A stretch of DNA of 64,000 nucleotides from Halopseudomonas pertucinogena (lineage in GTDB: Bacteria > Pseudomonadota > Gammaproteobacteria > Pseudomonadales > Pseudomonadaceae): positions 372,001 to 436,000 of the forward strand of contig NZ_BMNN01000001.1 in the NCBI RefSeq assembly GCF_014646575.1, written 5' to 3'. Shown here in pieces: positions 1 through 8,159 of this stretch. The translations under genes were made by a program, and so were the position numbers. The notes beneath the pieces were generated by a model. The model saw nothing but the letters and a program-made list of their open reading frames with translations. It searched no databases and was not told the DNA's origin. The first letter of the stretch is position 1, and each line of letters starts with the position of its first letter.

Positions 1-1
1 C

Positions 2-1291
2 GTAACCGTCCTCGTGCCACACACCCAGGTCGCCGGTATGGAACCAGCCGCCCTCGAAGGCTTCGGCGGTGGCGGTCGGGTTCTTCAGGTAGCCCTTCAT
101 CACGGTGTTGCCGCGCATGAAGATCTCGCCGATGGTCTGGCCGTCCTTCGGCACCGGCTGCAGGGTCTTGGGGTCGGCGACCATCACCCCTTCCAGGGTC
201 GGGTAGCGCACGCCCTGACGGGATTTGATCTCGGCACGCTCCTCCAGCGGCAGCTCATCCCACTCGCCGTGCCAGGCACAGATGGTCACGGGACCGTAGG
301 TTTCGGTCAGGCCATAGACGTGGGCCACCTTGATGCCCATTGCCTCGACCGCGCCGATGACCTTGGCCGGTGGCGCTGCGCCGGCGACCATGGCATGCAC
401 CGGATGATCGATGGCGGCCTTGGCTTCCGGGGGCATGTTGACCAGCGCGTTGAGCACGATGGGTGCGCCGCACATGTGGGTGACCTGCTCGTCGTGGATC
501 AGGTTGAGGATCTTCTGCGGGTCGACCCGGCGCAGGCACACGTGCACACCGGCCATGGCGGTGACTGTCCAGGGGTAGCACCAGCCGTTGCAGTGGAACA
601 TCGGCAGGGTCCACAGGTAGACCGGGTGCTGACCCATGTTCCAGGTCATCTGGTTGCCCATGGCGTTGAGGAAGGCACCGCGGTGGTGATAGACCACACC
701 CTTGGGGTTGCCGGTGGTGCCGGAGGTGTAGTTGAGGCTGATGGCGTCCCACTCGTCATCCGGCAGTTGCCAGGCAAATTCGGGATCGCCCTCGGCGAGG
801 AAGGCTTCGTAGTCCAGCTCGCTGGTGGGCTGACCTTCGCCGTACTCGGGGTCGTTGACGTCGATCACCAGCGGCGGATGGTCGAGCATGCCGATGGCCG
901 AGTGCACTATGTCATGGAATTCGCGGTCGGCGATCAGCACCCTGGCTTCGCCATGCTGCAGCATGAAGGCGATGGCCTCGGCGTCCAGACGCACGTTCAG
1001 GGTGTTGAGCACCGCACCGATCATGGGCACGCCGAAGTGGGCTTCGAGCATTTCCGGAATATTGGGCAGCAGGGCGGCGACGGTGTCGCCCTTGCCGATG
1101 CCGCGATTCTTCAGGGCGGAGGCCAGGCGACGGCAACGGGTGTAGGTCTCGGCCCAGTTGCGGCGCACGGCACCATGTACCACGGCGGGATAGTCGGGAT
1201 AGACACTGGCGGTGCGCTCGATGAAGGTCAGCGGCGACAGGGCAGTGTGGTTGACGGCGGTGGCCGGCAGGCCTTCCTGAAAGATGGACAT
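2..1291 (-). CDS. AlkK-like acyl-CoA synthetase (AMP-binding), 3' end cut by window edge
   Basis: An ANL-superfamily acyl-CoA ligase that activates a fatty or short-chain acid to acyl-CoA through an acyl-adenylate in the cytoplasm. The frame starts at the ATG complementary to 1289-1291 (MSIFQEGLPATAVNH) and stays open to the window edge, giving 430 codons; the family is about 540 residues, so roughly the last 110, including the C-terminal lid, lie outside. The P-loop YTSGTTGNPKG is near residue 185, the YGLTET motif near 325, and the GGWFHTGDLG motif is close to the cut end. The N-terminus and overall pattern resemble medium-chain AlkK-type ligases; the exact substrate is not decided by sequence. 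It is divergent from a sensor kinase/regulator pair, which may control it. Confidence 0.88.
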   Translation of the reverse strand, partial: MSIFQEGLPATAVNHTALSPLTFIERTASVYPDYPAVVHGAVRRNWAETYTRCRRLASALKNRGIGKGDTVAALLPNIPEMLEAHFGVPMIGAVLNTLNVRLDAEAIAFMLQHGEARVLIADREFHDIVHSAIGMLDHPPLVIDVNDPEYGEGQPTSELDYEAFLAEGDPEFAWQLPDDEWDAISLNYTSGTTGNPKGVVYHHRGAFLNAMGNQMTWNMGQHPVYLWTLPMFHCNGWCYPWTVTAMAGVHVCLRRVDPQKILNLIHDEQVTHMCGAPIVLNALVNMPPEAKAAIDHPVHAMVAGAAPPAKVIGAVEAMGIKVAHVYGLTETYGPVTICAWHGEWDELPLEERAEIKSRQGVRYPTLEGVMVADPKTLQPVPKDGQTIGEIFMRGNTVMKGYLKNPTATAEAFEGGWFHTGDLGVWHEDGY

Positions 1292-1448
1292 GGCACTTAT
1301 CCTGTATGGCGTTTTATTAGCTCTTGTTTAGAAAGAATGCCATTATCGAGACGGCATCCTTCTGGTTCTTGGAATCTTTTATAGGTTATCCGTTAAAGGA
1401 TTGGAAGTATTACTAAGGTGGTATAGTAGTTATCCTATAAGGTGATGC
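1292..1448. promoter_or_regulatory. Divergent promoter region with repeated TTATCC elements
   Basis: This 157-bp AT-rich spacer separates the acyl-CoA synthetase from the divergent histidine kinase. It has a TTATCC element near 1297 (CTTATCCTGTATGG), the near-copy AGTTATCCTATAAGG near 1428, and an oppositely placed TATAGGTTATCC near 1379. The first two share most of a 14-bp frame. They are plausible sites for the neighbouring response regulator, but that is inference. Confidence 0.35.
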
Positions 1449-2921
1449 GTGCCTGATAAGAATAAACACGCCGCCCCAGCACGAGGCTGGTGGCTACCCG
1501 CTGCAGACCCCCAGCCGGCGGTGGTGCTGGACGCCCGTGCCCGCCTGTGTGACTGGAATCCGGCCATGCATGCCTGGCTCAGCGCCGGGCTGGCGCCCGA
1601 TCTGCTGCTGCCGAAAAACCTCGCCCATCTGGTCCAGGCGGTACTGGAACAGCAGCGCGCCATCGAGGATGTGCGCGTGGCGGTGCCCGACGGACGGCAG
1701 CTGCTGTGGAGCTTCTTTGCCCTGACCGACGGCCATGTGCAGGGGCGTGCCCGGGATGCCACCGAGACCCTGAGTACCTTTCAGCAGGCGCAGCAGGCGC
1801 GACGGCTGTATCGTCTGATCATCGAGAACACCACCGACCTCATCTCCCGGCACACACCTGGCGGCGAATTCCTCGACGCCTCCCCGGCGGCCTGGGCTCT
1901 GCTGGGCTACTGGCCGGAGCAATTGCGCGGTACTCGCATCCAGGAGCTGATCCACCCCCAGGAGCGTGATGAACTGGTGCAGCGCTATTCCCGGGCGCTG
2001 GAGCAGGACGGCTACCTCACCCTGAGTTACCGCATCCGCCACAGGGATGGCCATTACCTGTGGTTCGAGACCGCCAGCCGGGCTATTCGCGAGACCTATA
2101 CCGGCAGTGTGGTGGAGGTGGTCAGCGTGTCCCGGGACATCACCGAACGGGTGCGCAGCGAGGAGCACAACCGGCGCCTGCAGGAGGAGCTGACCCACGC
2201 CACCCGCCTGGCCACCCTCGGCGAGCTGGCCTCGGGCATCGCCCATGAGATCAATCAGCCGCTGGCGGCCATCGTCAATTACGCCAGCGCCAGTCAGCGG
2301 TATCTGACGGCAATGCAGGCCGATGCCGAGCTGGTCCAGCGCCTGACCCTGGGGCTGGAGCGCATCAACAGTCACGCCCAGCATGCCGCCGAGGTGATCA
2401 AGCGGCTGCGCGCCTTTCTGCGCAAGGGGCCGCGCAAGGCGCAGCGCATCAATCCGGCGCAGTTGGCGGCCGATGCGCTGCGCCTCTGCGCCTGGGAGGC
2501 CCAGCAACAGCAGGTGGAGATCATCCAGCAGATACCGGCCGAGCTGCCCGATGTGCACGTGGACCCGGTGCTGATCCAGCAGGTGCTGCTCAACCTGCTG
2601 CGCAATGCCATCGAGGCCAATCAGGAAACCCACCCGGACTGCCCCTCGCGGATCTGGCTGACGCTGAGCCAGGATGAACGCCGGGTGCATCTGGAAGTCA
2701 CCGACCAGGGGCCGGGACTGGCCCCCGAACAACTGGCCAGCCTGTTCACGCCGTTCTTCACCAGCAAGGAAGACGGCCTGGGACTGGGGCTGTCCATGAG
2801 TCAAAGCATCATCGAGGGCTTCGGCGGCGGGCTGGAAGCGCGCCCGGCCGAGAGCGGCGGCCTGTGCCTGCATGGCTGGCTGCCGGTATTGCCCGCACAG
2901 GAACAGGTAACGGAGAAGTGA
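1449..2921 (+). CDS. PAS-domain sensor histidine kinase
   Basis: The sensor half of a two-component system, 490 residues and apparently cytoplasmic because no membrane segment is visible. A PAS domain covers about residues 115-230 (a second, weaker PAS-like stretch precedes it), then the HisKA domain with phospho-acceptor His266 in SGIAHEINQ. The HATPase_c domain spans about 365-480, with N-box NLLRNAIEANQ, G1 DQGPGLAP and G2 GLGLGLSMS. The start is GTG 1449 behind AAGG at 1438-1441; the ATG at 1445 runs at once into a stop. The regulator follows after 2 bases, so the two form an operon. The architecture is FixL-like but lacks visible haem-PAS signatures, so the signal is unknown; location suggests fatty or short-chain acid use. 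Confidence 0.9.
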   Translation: MPDKNKHAAPARGWWLPAADPQPAVVLDARARLCDWNPAMHAWLSAGLAPDLLLPKNLAHLVQAVLEQQRAIEDVRVAVPDGRQLLWSFFALTDGHVQGRARDATETLSTFQQAQQARRLYRLIIENTTDLISRHTPGGEFLDASPAAWALLGYWPEQLRGTRIQELIHPQERDELVQRYSRALEQDGYLTLSYRIRHRDGHYLWFETASRAIRETYTGSVVEVVSVSRDITERVRSEEHNRRLQEELTHATRLATLGELASGIAHEINQPLAAIVNYASASQRYLTAMQADAELVQRLTLGLERINSHAQHAAEVIKRLRAFLRKGPRKAQRINPAQLAADALRLCAWEAQQQQVEIIQQIPAELPDVHVDPVLIQQVLLNLLRNAIEANQETHPDCPSRIWLTLSQDERRVHLEVTDQGPGLAPEQLASLFTPFFTSKEDGLGLGLSMSQSIIEGFGGGLEARPAESGGLCLHGWLPVLPAQEQVTEK

Positions 2922-2923
2922 AT

Positions 2924-3562
2924 ATGGAGATGCATCAGCAGCGCGTGTATGTGGTGGACGACGATCAGGGCATGCTGGAGTCCACCGTCTGGCTGCTGGA
3001 ATCGGTAGGTCTGCAGGCGGTGCCCTTCACCTCCGGCCAGGCCTTTCTCGACAGCTGCAGCGAAGACATACCGGCCTGCGTACTGCTGGATATCCGCATG
3101 CCCGGTATGGGCGGGCTGGCGGTGCAGGACGCCCTGCGCGAGCGCGGCAGTCAGCTGCCGGTGATCTTCGTCAGCGCCCATGCCGATGTACCCATAGTGG
3201 TACGCGCCTTCCGCGCCGGCGCGGTGGACTTCATCGAAAAGCCCTACAACGAGCAGCTGCTGCTGGACAGCGTGCAACGGGCCCTGCGCCAGCGTGCGCG
3301 TCCCGCCGCCGCAGGGCCACAGGCGAGCGAAGTACAACAGCGCCTGGATCAGCTCACCCCACGGGAGCGGGACGTGCTGCTGCCGCTGGTGCAGGGCCGA
3401 AGCAACCGCGAGATAGCCGAGCAGCTGGGCATCAGCGTCAAGACCGTGGATCTCTACCGCTCCCGGGTGATGAAACGCATGCAGGCCGACAGCCTGCCGG
3501 CACTGGTGGGAATGTGTATCGGGGTGGGGTTGGTGGAACCCTTTACCCTGCAGCCGCGCTGA
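2924..3562 (+). CDS. FixJ/NarL-type response regulator
   Basis: A 212-residue DNA-binding response regulator, partner of the kinase just upstream. The receiver domain (about 1-120) has the acidic pair in VVDDDQG, phospho-acceptor Asp56 in LLDIRMPGMGG, and Lys in FIEKPYN. A LuxR-type helix-turn-helix covers about 145-205 (LTPRERDVLLPLVQG, then SNREIAEQLGISVKTVDLYR). The start is ATG 2924 with GGAGAA 6 bases before it; an in-frame GTG at 2918 overlaps the kinase stop but has no spaced ribosome site. It ends convergent with the remnant of an acyl-CoA dehydrogenase gene. Its target is likely the acyl-CoA synthetase promoter at 1292-1448 (inference). Confidence 0.9.
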   Translation: MEMHQQRVYVVDDDQGMLESTVWLLESVGLQAVPFTSGQAFLDSCSEDIPACVLLDIRMPGMGGLAVQDALRERGSQLPVIFVSAHADVPIVVRAFRAGAVDFIEKPYNEQLLLDSVQRALRQRARPAAAGPQASEVQQRLDQLTPRERDVLLPLVQGRSNREIAEQLGISVKTVDLYRSRVMKRMQADSLPALVGMCIGVGLVEPFTLQPR

Positions 3563-3577
3563 GGATCGGGCCGATGG

Positions 3578-3757
3578 ACCGGGCAACCCTTGCGGTTGCC
3601 CGATATGCGTTTACAGCGGGTAGTTCTTCAGCTCCCGGGCGATCAGCAGGCGCTGGATTTCGCTGGTGCCTTCGTAGATCTGGGTGATGCGCGCATCGCG
3701 GTACAGCCGTTCCACCGGGTAATCCTCCAGATAGCCGTAGCCGCCGTGGATCTGTAC
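3578..3757. repeat. Left copy of 180-bp direct repeat (acyl-CoA dehydrogenase 3' end plus hairpin)
   Basis: It matches 5885-6064 base for base except at ten positions. Five of these are in the loop of the hairpin, one each is at the hairpin edge and just beyond, and three are in coding sequence and all synonymous. Similarity stops after 3757, where the AT-rich insert begins. The hairpin here reads CCGGGCAACC-CTTG-CGGTTGCCCG. Confidence 0.93.
3611..3757 (-). pseudogene. Orphaned 3' fragment of the acyl-CoA dehydrogenase gene
   Basis: The last 48 codons plus stop of an acyl-CoA dehydrogenase, ending KNYPL, identical in protein to the C-terminus of the intact gene at 5918-7069. It includes the YEGTSEIQ segment that holds the catalytic Glu. 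The frame is cut at 3757 by unrelated sequence and there is no start. It is best read as the original gene end, separated from its gene by the insert. Confidence 0.85.
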
Positions 3758-3942
3758 CTCCCACGTCGCAGCTGCTTCTTAATGAGGGAAATCGCCGACA
3801 CGTCTTGAGATGATGGCATCGCATCGCAGCTCACCCCTTTTCCCCGAATGCTGTCTAACGGTAGTGGCCAAAAGATATTACATCGGTTATCTTTCCGCTT
3901 TGCATCAAAAACAGATAAGTCTGAGAAGGAGAAAAAAAGGAA
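3758..3942. other. Leader between left repeat and AIPR gene
   Basis: This stretch holds no gene with support. It turns AT-rich after about 3850 and ends in a strong purine-rich ribosome site (AAGGAGAAAAAAAGGAA) before ATG 3943. A promoter for the AIPR gene is presumably here, but no clear -35/-10 pair can be named. Confidence 0.4.
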
Positions 3943-5652
3943 ATGAATCCAATAATAAAGGCGCAACTTTCTACTTTCAGAGACATGAACCCAACTGAAA
4001 GATTAAGCGACTCGGACTTGTTTGAGGTGATGTCAATATTTTCAATTGAAAATGGGGTATTAGGGGAAAATATTGATCCGTTCCGGGCGCATCTGAGAGG
4101 GGAGGAGTTCGGGATTGATGGGGTCGCAATATCTATCCAGGGTACACTGTGCACAGATGCTGATGAGGCAGCTGAGATATTGTCTGTGGGAAAAAATCAC
4201 GTTTCCGAATTTCATTTCTTCCAGTCGAAAACCTCCGAAAGTATGGATTACGGGGACGTGTCTAAGTTTCTAGATGCGGTTTATGACTTTTTTGTGTCCC
4301 AAGAGATGGTTTTGGGTGACCAGATAAAGAGTCTTGTTGAGGTTAAAGATGAGATTTATGGGGCTGCGGCCAAGGTAAGCCCGACATTACGATGCTTCTA
4401 TTGCACTACTGGGACAGGCCAAGTTTCTGAGGTTATAGCCAAGTTAATAAACACAAATAAAGCTAGATTTGACGAGCTAAATATCTTTAGCAAGATTCAA
4501 ATAGAGTGTGTGGGGGCGAAGGTTATACAAAATGGATTTAGATCGGCGACTAACTCCACTTCGGCGAAGATAAATTTCCCCAAAGCTGTGACGATGCCCA
4601 GCCATGATAAGGTGGATGAGGCTTATATTGGATATATTTCTGCCTCAGAAATTCTAGAGATTGCACTTGGTGATGCCGATCAGGAAGGCGTGCGTCATAT
4701 AAATCGGGCTATTTTTTATGACAACGTTAGGGATTTTAATCCTGACTCTGATATTAATAAATCAATTATATCGGAGTTGGAGGGAGGTGATCTAGATTCG
4801 TTTGTTTTTAAGAATAATGGGATAACAATAGTATCAAAAAGCATAGATAGGAAGGGTGATGTTTTTACGCTTGAGGATTATCAGATAGTTAATGGTTGTC
4901 AGACGACTAATATATTGTCGCATGTGCGAGATAAGGCTGAGTTGATATCTGTCCCATTAAGACTAATAGGTTGTAGTGACTCTGATTTTGTCTCCAGTGT
5001 AATCATAGGGACGAATCGCCAGAATGATGTGCGGGAAGATCAGTTCTGGGCTCTGCTTCCCTTTATGAAGGATCTTGAGGAATATTGTGCAGCCCAGGCC
5101 GACCGCATATTTATAGAAAGACGAGATAACCAATATAGAGATGTCGCCGTGGAGCGTACTAGGATCTTACGCCCATCTGATTTGATGAAAGCAGCAGCTG
5201 CTATGTTCTTTTTCCAACCACACCGTGCAGCTCGTGATCACCGTGGAATACGCAAAGAGTACTCAGATAAAATATTTTTGAAAGATCATAATGTGGAGTT
5301 GTATTACGTAGCTGCCTTAGCGATATATAAGTTTGACTATTTGGTTCGATCGGCGAAAGTAGATAGGTCTCGGGTAATTTTCCGTTTCTACGCGCTCTAC
5401 GCGTTAGTAAGAAAGTTCTGGAAAGCCCCCGATCTGCTAGAGGCTACGCAAAAAAAACAGAAGGTGGTCCGGGGACATGTTTTTAAAATCATTCAGGATA
5501 ATGATAAGTTTGCAGAACATATCGAAGAAGTGGCGTCGCACCTTGAAATTCTTATAAAGGAATCAAGTAACAACTCGCGTGAGAGGGTTAGAGACTACAT
5601 AAGGACCGAGACCGTAGTAGAAAAATTCACACTTGCGATGTTTGGAAAATAA
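3943..5652 (+). CDS. AIPR-family abortive infection / phage-resistance protein
   Basis: A 569-residue cytoplasmic protein recognised as AIPR family from the central block YQIVNGCQTTN (about residues 311-321) and the following IGTNRQNDVREDQFW (about 356-370). The early segment with SEFHFFQSKTS (about 87-97) resembles the N-terminal region of these proteins. The AIPR family is named from abortive-infection phage resistance proteins; the biochemical activity is not settled. The start ATG 3943 has a strong AAGGAG-rich leader. Codon use is AT-rich and unlike every neighbour, the clearest sign of transfer in the window. No partner gene (methylase, nuclease, ATPase) lies beside it, so it acts alone or with a distant partner. 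Confidence 0.85.
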   Translation: MNPIIKAQLSTFRDMNPTERLSDSDLFEVMSIFSIENGVLGENIDPFRAHLRGEEFGIDGVAISIQGTLCTDADEAAEILSVGKNHVSEFHFFQSKTSESMDYGDVSKFLDAVYDFFVSQEMVLGDQIKSLVEVKDEIYGAAAKVSPTLRCFYCTTGTGQVSEVIAKLINTNKARFDELNIFSKIQIECVGAKVIQNGFRSATNSTSAKINFPKAVTMPSHDKVDEAYIGYISASEILEIALGDADQEGVRHINRAIFYDNVRDFNPDSDINKSIISELEGGDLDSFVFKNNGITIVSKSIDRKGDVFTLEDYQIVNGCQTTNILSHVRDKAELISVPLRLIGCSDSDFVSSVIIGTNRQNDVREDQFWALLPFMKDLEEYCAAQADRIFIERRDNQYRDVAVERTRILRPSDLMKAAAAMFFFQPHRAARDHRGIRKEYSDKIFLKDHNVELYYVAALAIYKFDYLVRSAKVDRSRVIFRFYALYALVRKFWKAPDLLEATQKKQKVVRGHVFKIIQDNDKFAEHIEEVASHLEILIKESSNNSRERVRDYIRTETVVEKFTLAMFGK

Positions 5653-5884
5653 TGGGGCGTCACTGGTTAGATGATGCTGTGACCGCGTTGTGGCTTTCCG
5701 ATTAGGCGGTCGCATTGGCTGCTTACTTCGTAATAGGAACCTCCTAATAAGACGGACGGCGCGGTAGGCCCGTTGCCCTGCGTTTACTTTAGGCTTCTAC
5801 ACGGCTCCAGAGCTACATTAGTGTGTGCTAGCTCGAGCGAGTTGGGTCGTAGATCAAAAAAGCGGGTTTTTTGTCGAGTAGTTG
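5653..5884. other. Non-coding right part of the insert
   Basis: No gene is supported here. GACCGC (5681-5686) and GCGGTC (5706-5711) form a short inverted repeat soon after the AIPR stop and could act in termination. A run of A6-GCGGG-T6 near 5856-5872 lies just before the right repeat. Confidence 0.4.
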
Positions 5885-6064
5885 GCCGGGCAACCGCAAG
5901 GGTTGCCCGGTATGTGTTTACAGCGGGTAGTTCTTCAGCTCCCGGGCAATCAGCAGGCGCTGGATTTCGCTGGTGCCTTCGTAGATCTGGGTGATGCGCG
6001 CATCGCGGTACAGCCGTTCCACCGGATAATCCTCCAGATAGCCGTAGCCGCCGTGGATCTGCAC
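5885..6064. repeat. Right copy of 180-bp direct repeat
   Basis: This is the partner of 3578-3757, offset by 2307 bases, and forms the true 3' end of the acyl-CoA dehydrogenase gene. Its hairpin reads CCGGGCAACC-GCAA-GGGTTGCCCGG, the exact reverse complement of the hairpin in the left copy except for one edge base. Confidence 0.93.
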
Positions 6065-7069
6065 GGCGTGGGAGCACACCTGCTCGGCGATCTCGCTGGC
6101 GAACAGCTTGGCCTGGGAGGCTTCCGACAGGCAGGGTATGCCTTCGGTGCGCAGGCGTGCGGCATGCAGGATCAGCAGGCGTGCGGCGTTGATGCGGGTG
6201 TGCATGTCGGCCAGCATGTTGGCCACGCTCTGGTGCTCGGTCAGGGGGACACCGAACTGGGTGCGTTCGCGGGCGTAGGTCAGCGCTGCCTCGAAGGCCG
6301 CACGGGCGATACCCACGGACTGGGCGGCGATGCCGATGCGGCCGCCTTCCAGGTTGGACAGGGCAATGGCCAGACCCTTGCCGCGGGGGCCGAGCAGATT
6401 CGCCTCGGGGATGCGGCAGTTGTCCAGGGTCACGGCGCAGGTGTCCGAGCCGCGGATGCCCATCTTGTGTTCCATGCGTTCGATCTTGAAGCCCGCGGTG
6501 TTGGTGGGGACCAGGAAGGCCGACAGACCTTTCTTGCCCAGTTCCGGGTCGGTCACCGCGAAGACGATGGCCAGGTGCGCGCGCTTGGCGTTGCTGACGA
6601 ACTGCTTGGCGCCGTTGAGTACCCACTCGCCGTTTTCCAGTACCGCGCGGGTGCGCAGGTTGTTGGCTTCCGAGCCTGCCTGGGGCTCGGTCAGGGCGAA
6701 GCAGCCGATCTTGCGGCCGGCGGCCAGATCCGGCAGCCAGGCTTCCTGCTGTTCGGGGGTACCGAAGTTGAGCAGGGGGCCGCAGCCCACGGAGTTGTGG
6801 ATGCTCATCATGGCGCCGGTAGCGCTGCAGCCGGCGGCGATTTCCTCGACCGCCAGGGCGTAGGCGACATAGTCGACGTAGCTGCCGCCCCATTCCTCGG
6901 GCACCACCATGCCGAGCAGGCCGAGTTCGCCCATCTGGCTCACCACGGCATCGTCGATCCAGCCGGACTTGTCCCACTCGGCGGCCCGGGGCGCCAGCTC
7001 GCTCTGGGCGAACTGGCGGGCCATGTCGCGGATCATCCGCTGGTCTTCATTGAGTTCGATATCGTGCAT
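5918..7069 (-). CDS. Acyl-CoA dehydrogenase, probable isobutyryl-CoA dehydrogenase
   Basis: A 383-residue FAD acyl-CoA dehydrogenase, by context oxidising isobutyryl-CoA to methacrylyl-CoA in valine breakdown. It has the N-terminal [20 protein letters not shown], the FAD/substrate segments [13 protein letters not shown] and [11 protein letters not shown], and the C-terminal [12 protein letters not shown] with the catalytic Glu near 364. The start is the ATG complementary to 7067-7069, behind GGAGAGACAGAA; a longer frame to 7114 overlaps the upstream gene and is less likely. It lies 13 bases after the hydrolase gene, so it is the last gene of the operon. Its last 49 codons are the replacement end carried by the AIPR insert. 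Confidence 0.92.
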   Translation of the reverse strand: MHDIELNEDQRMIRDMARQFAQSELAPRAAEWDKSGWIDDAVVSQMGELGLLGMVVPEEWGGSYVDYVAYALAVEEIAAGCSATGAMMSIHNSVGCGPLLNFGTPEQQEAWLPDLAAGRKIGCFALTEPQAGSEANNLRTRAVLENGEWVLNGAKQFVSNAKRAHLAIVFAVTDPELGKKGLSAFLVPTNTAGFKIERMEHKMGIRGSDTCAVTLDNCRIPEANLLGPRGKGLAIALSNLEGGRIGIAAQSVGIARAAFEAALTYARERTQFGVPLTEHQSVANMLADMHTRINAARLLILHAARLRTEGIPCLSEASQAKLFASEIAEQVCSHAVQIHGGYGYLEDYPVERLYRDARITQIYEGTSEIQRLLIARELKNYPL

Positions 7070-7082
7070 TTCTGTCTCTCCG

Positions 7083-8159
7083 TCAGGCGCGCTCGGCGGC
7101 CTGGCCTGGTTCAAAGCCGGCGAAGAAGGCGGCTACCCGTGCCGGGTCGACCTCGGCCAGAGTGGGCGGATTCCAGTGCGGGTTCTTGTCCTTGTCGACG
7201 ATCAGCGCGCGCACGCCTTCCATGATGTCGCCATCGGCAAACCACTGGCTGTCCAGGTACAGCTCGAGGGCGAAGCAATCGGCCAGGGTCAGCTCTCTGC
7301 CCTGGCGCAGCAGCTCCAGGGTCACGCACATGGCCAGCGGTGACTTGGCATCGATGGCTGCCAGGGTCCGCTCGGCCCAGTCCTGGAAGGCCGGGCATTC
7401 CTCGGCTGCCAGGGAGGCGCGGATGCGGTGCATGTCGGGCTGGCTGAAGTGGTGGTCGATGGCCGAACGCATGGCCTTGATCTCGGAGCCCGGGATCTTC
7501 TGCGAGGCGCGTTTGTTCAGCAGCTGGTCGAGATCCTTCGCCGGCTCGGCGGACCAGTCCAGCTGGTTCAGTGCCTCGTCGAACTCGCCGATCAGCTCGC
7601 TGCCCAGGCAGTGGTCGGCCAGACCGCAGTACAGGGCGTCGGCCGCACGGATATGGGTGCCGGTTACCCCCAGATACTGACCGATGGCGCCTTCCAGGCG
7701 GGGCAGGAAGTAGCTGCCGCCCACATCCGGGAAGTAGCCGATGCCGGTTTCCGGCATGCCCATCTTGACCCGCTCGGTGATCACCCGGTGGGATGCGGCC
7801 TGGGCCAGACCCATGCCCCCACCCAGCACGAAGCCGTCCATCAGCGCCAGGACCGGTTTGGGATAGGCGTGGATCAGCTGATCCAGCGCGTATTCCTCGC
7901 GGAAGAAGGTCATGTACATGCCGTCGCCGGCCAGGTAGCTGTCGTACAGGCCGCGGATGTCGCCGCCGGCGCAGAAGGCCTTCTCGCCATTGGCGCGCAG
8001 TACCACCGCCTTGATGCCATCGTCCTGCAGCCAGACGTCCAGCTGACTGCGCAGCTGGCGCACCATGTCCAGGTTCAGAGCGTTGAGTCCGGCCGGCCGG
8101 TTCAGCGTCAGGTGACCGACGCTGTTGCGCACCTCGACCAGTACAGTCTGCTCGCTCAT
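7083..8159 (-). CDS. 3-hydroxyisobutyryl-CoA hydrolase-type enoyl-CoA hydratase family protein
   Basis: A 358-residue crotonase-fold protein. The length and the blocks [11 protein letters not shown] and [21 protein letters not shown] match the 3-hydroxyisobutyryl-CoA hydrolase branch rather than true hydratases, which are near 260 residues. It is expected to release free 3-hydroxyisobutyrate, the substrate of the next enzyme MmsB. The start ATG (complement of 8157-8159) overlaps the mmsB stop in an ATGA arrangement, so the two are translationally coupled. Some relatives are annotated only as enoyl-CoA hydratase; the neighbours favour the hydrolase. Confidence 0.87.
   Translation of the reverse strand: MSEQTVLVEVRNSVGHLTLNRPAGLNALNLDMVRQLRSQLDVWLQDDGIKAVVLRANGEKAFCAGGDIRGLYDSYLAGDGMYMTFFREEYALDQLIHAYPKPVLALMDGFVLGGGMGLAQAASHRVITERVKMGMPETGIGYFPDVGGSYFLPRLEGAIGQYLGVTGTHIRAADALYCGLADHCLGSELIGEFDEALNQLDWSAEPAKDLDQLLNKRASQKIPGSEIKAMRSAIDHHFSQPDMHRIRASLAAEECPAFQDWAERTLAAIDAKSPLAMCVTLELLRQGRELTLADCFALELYLDSQWFADGDIMEGVRALIVDKDKNPHWNPPTLAEVDPARVAAFFAGFEPGQAAERA

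Larger units (their letters stand above)
3758..5884 (+). mobile_element. Inserted AT-rich segment with AIPR gene, bounded by 180-bp repeats
   Basis: About 2.1 kb with much lower GC than both flanks, inserted into the 3' part of an acyl-CoA dehydrogenase gene. The right boundary carries a replacement 3' end, so the gene stays intact; the displaced old end remains at 3611-3757. It holds a single gene and no recognisable integrase, transposase or terminal inverted repeats. It may be a non-autonomous genomic island, a deletion remnant, or cargo acquired by homologous recombination. Confidence 0.75.

Noticed and set aside
14-1384. 456-codon + strand frame over the acyl-CoA synthetase
   Set aside because: Antisense shadow; the minus-strand frame carries all AMP-binding motifs.
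3643-3966. Minus-strand frame joining the acyl-CoA dehydrogenase remnant to the insert
   Set aside because: It reads the remnant in the wrong frame; the correct frame stops matching at 3757.
5784-6977. 397-codon minus-strand frame overlapping the acyl-CoA dehydrogenase
   Set aside because: Off-frame shadow of the true gene at 5918-7069, extended through the repeat.
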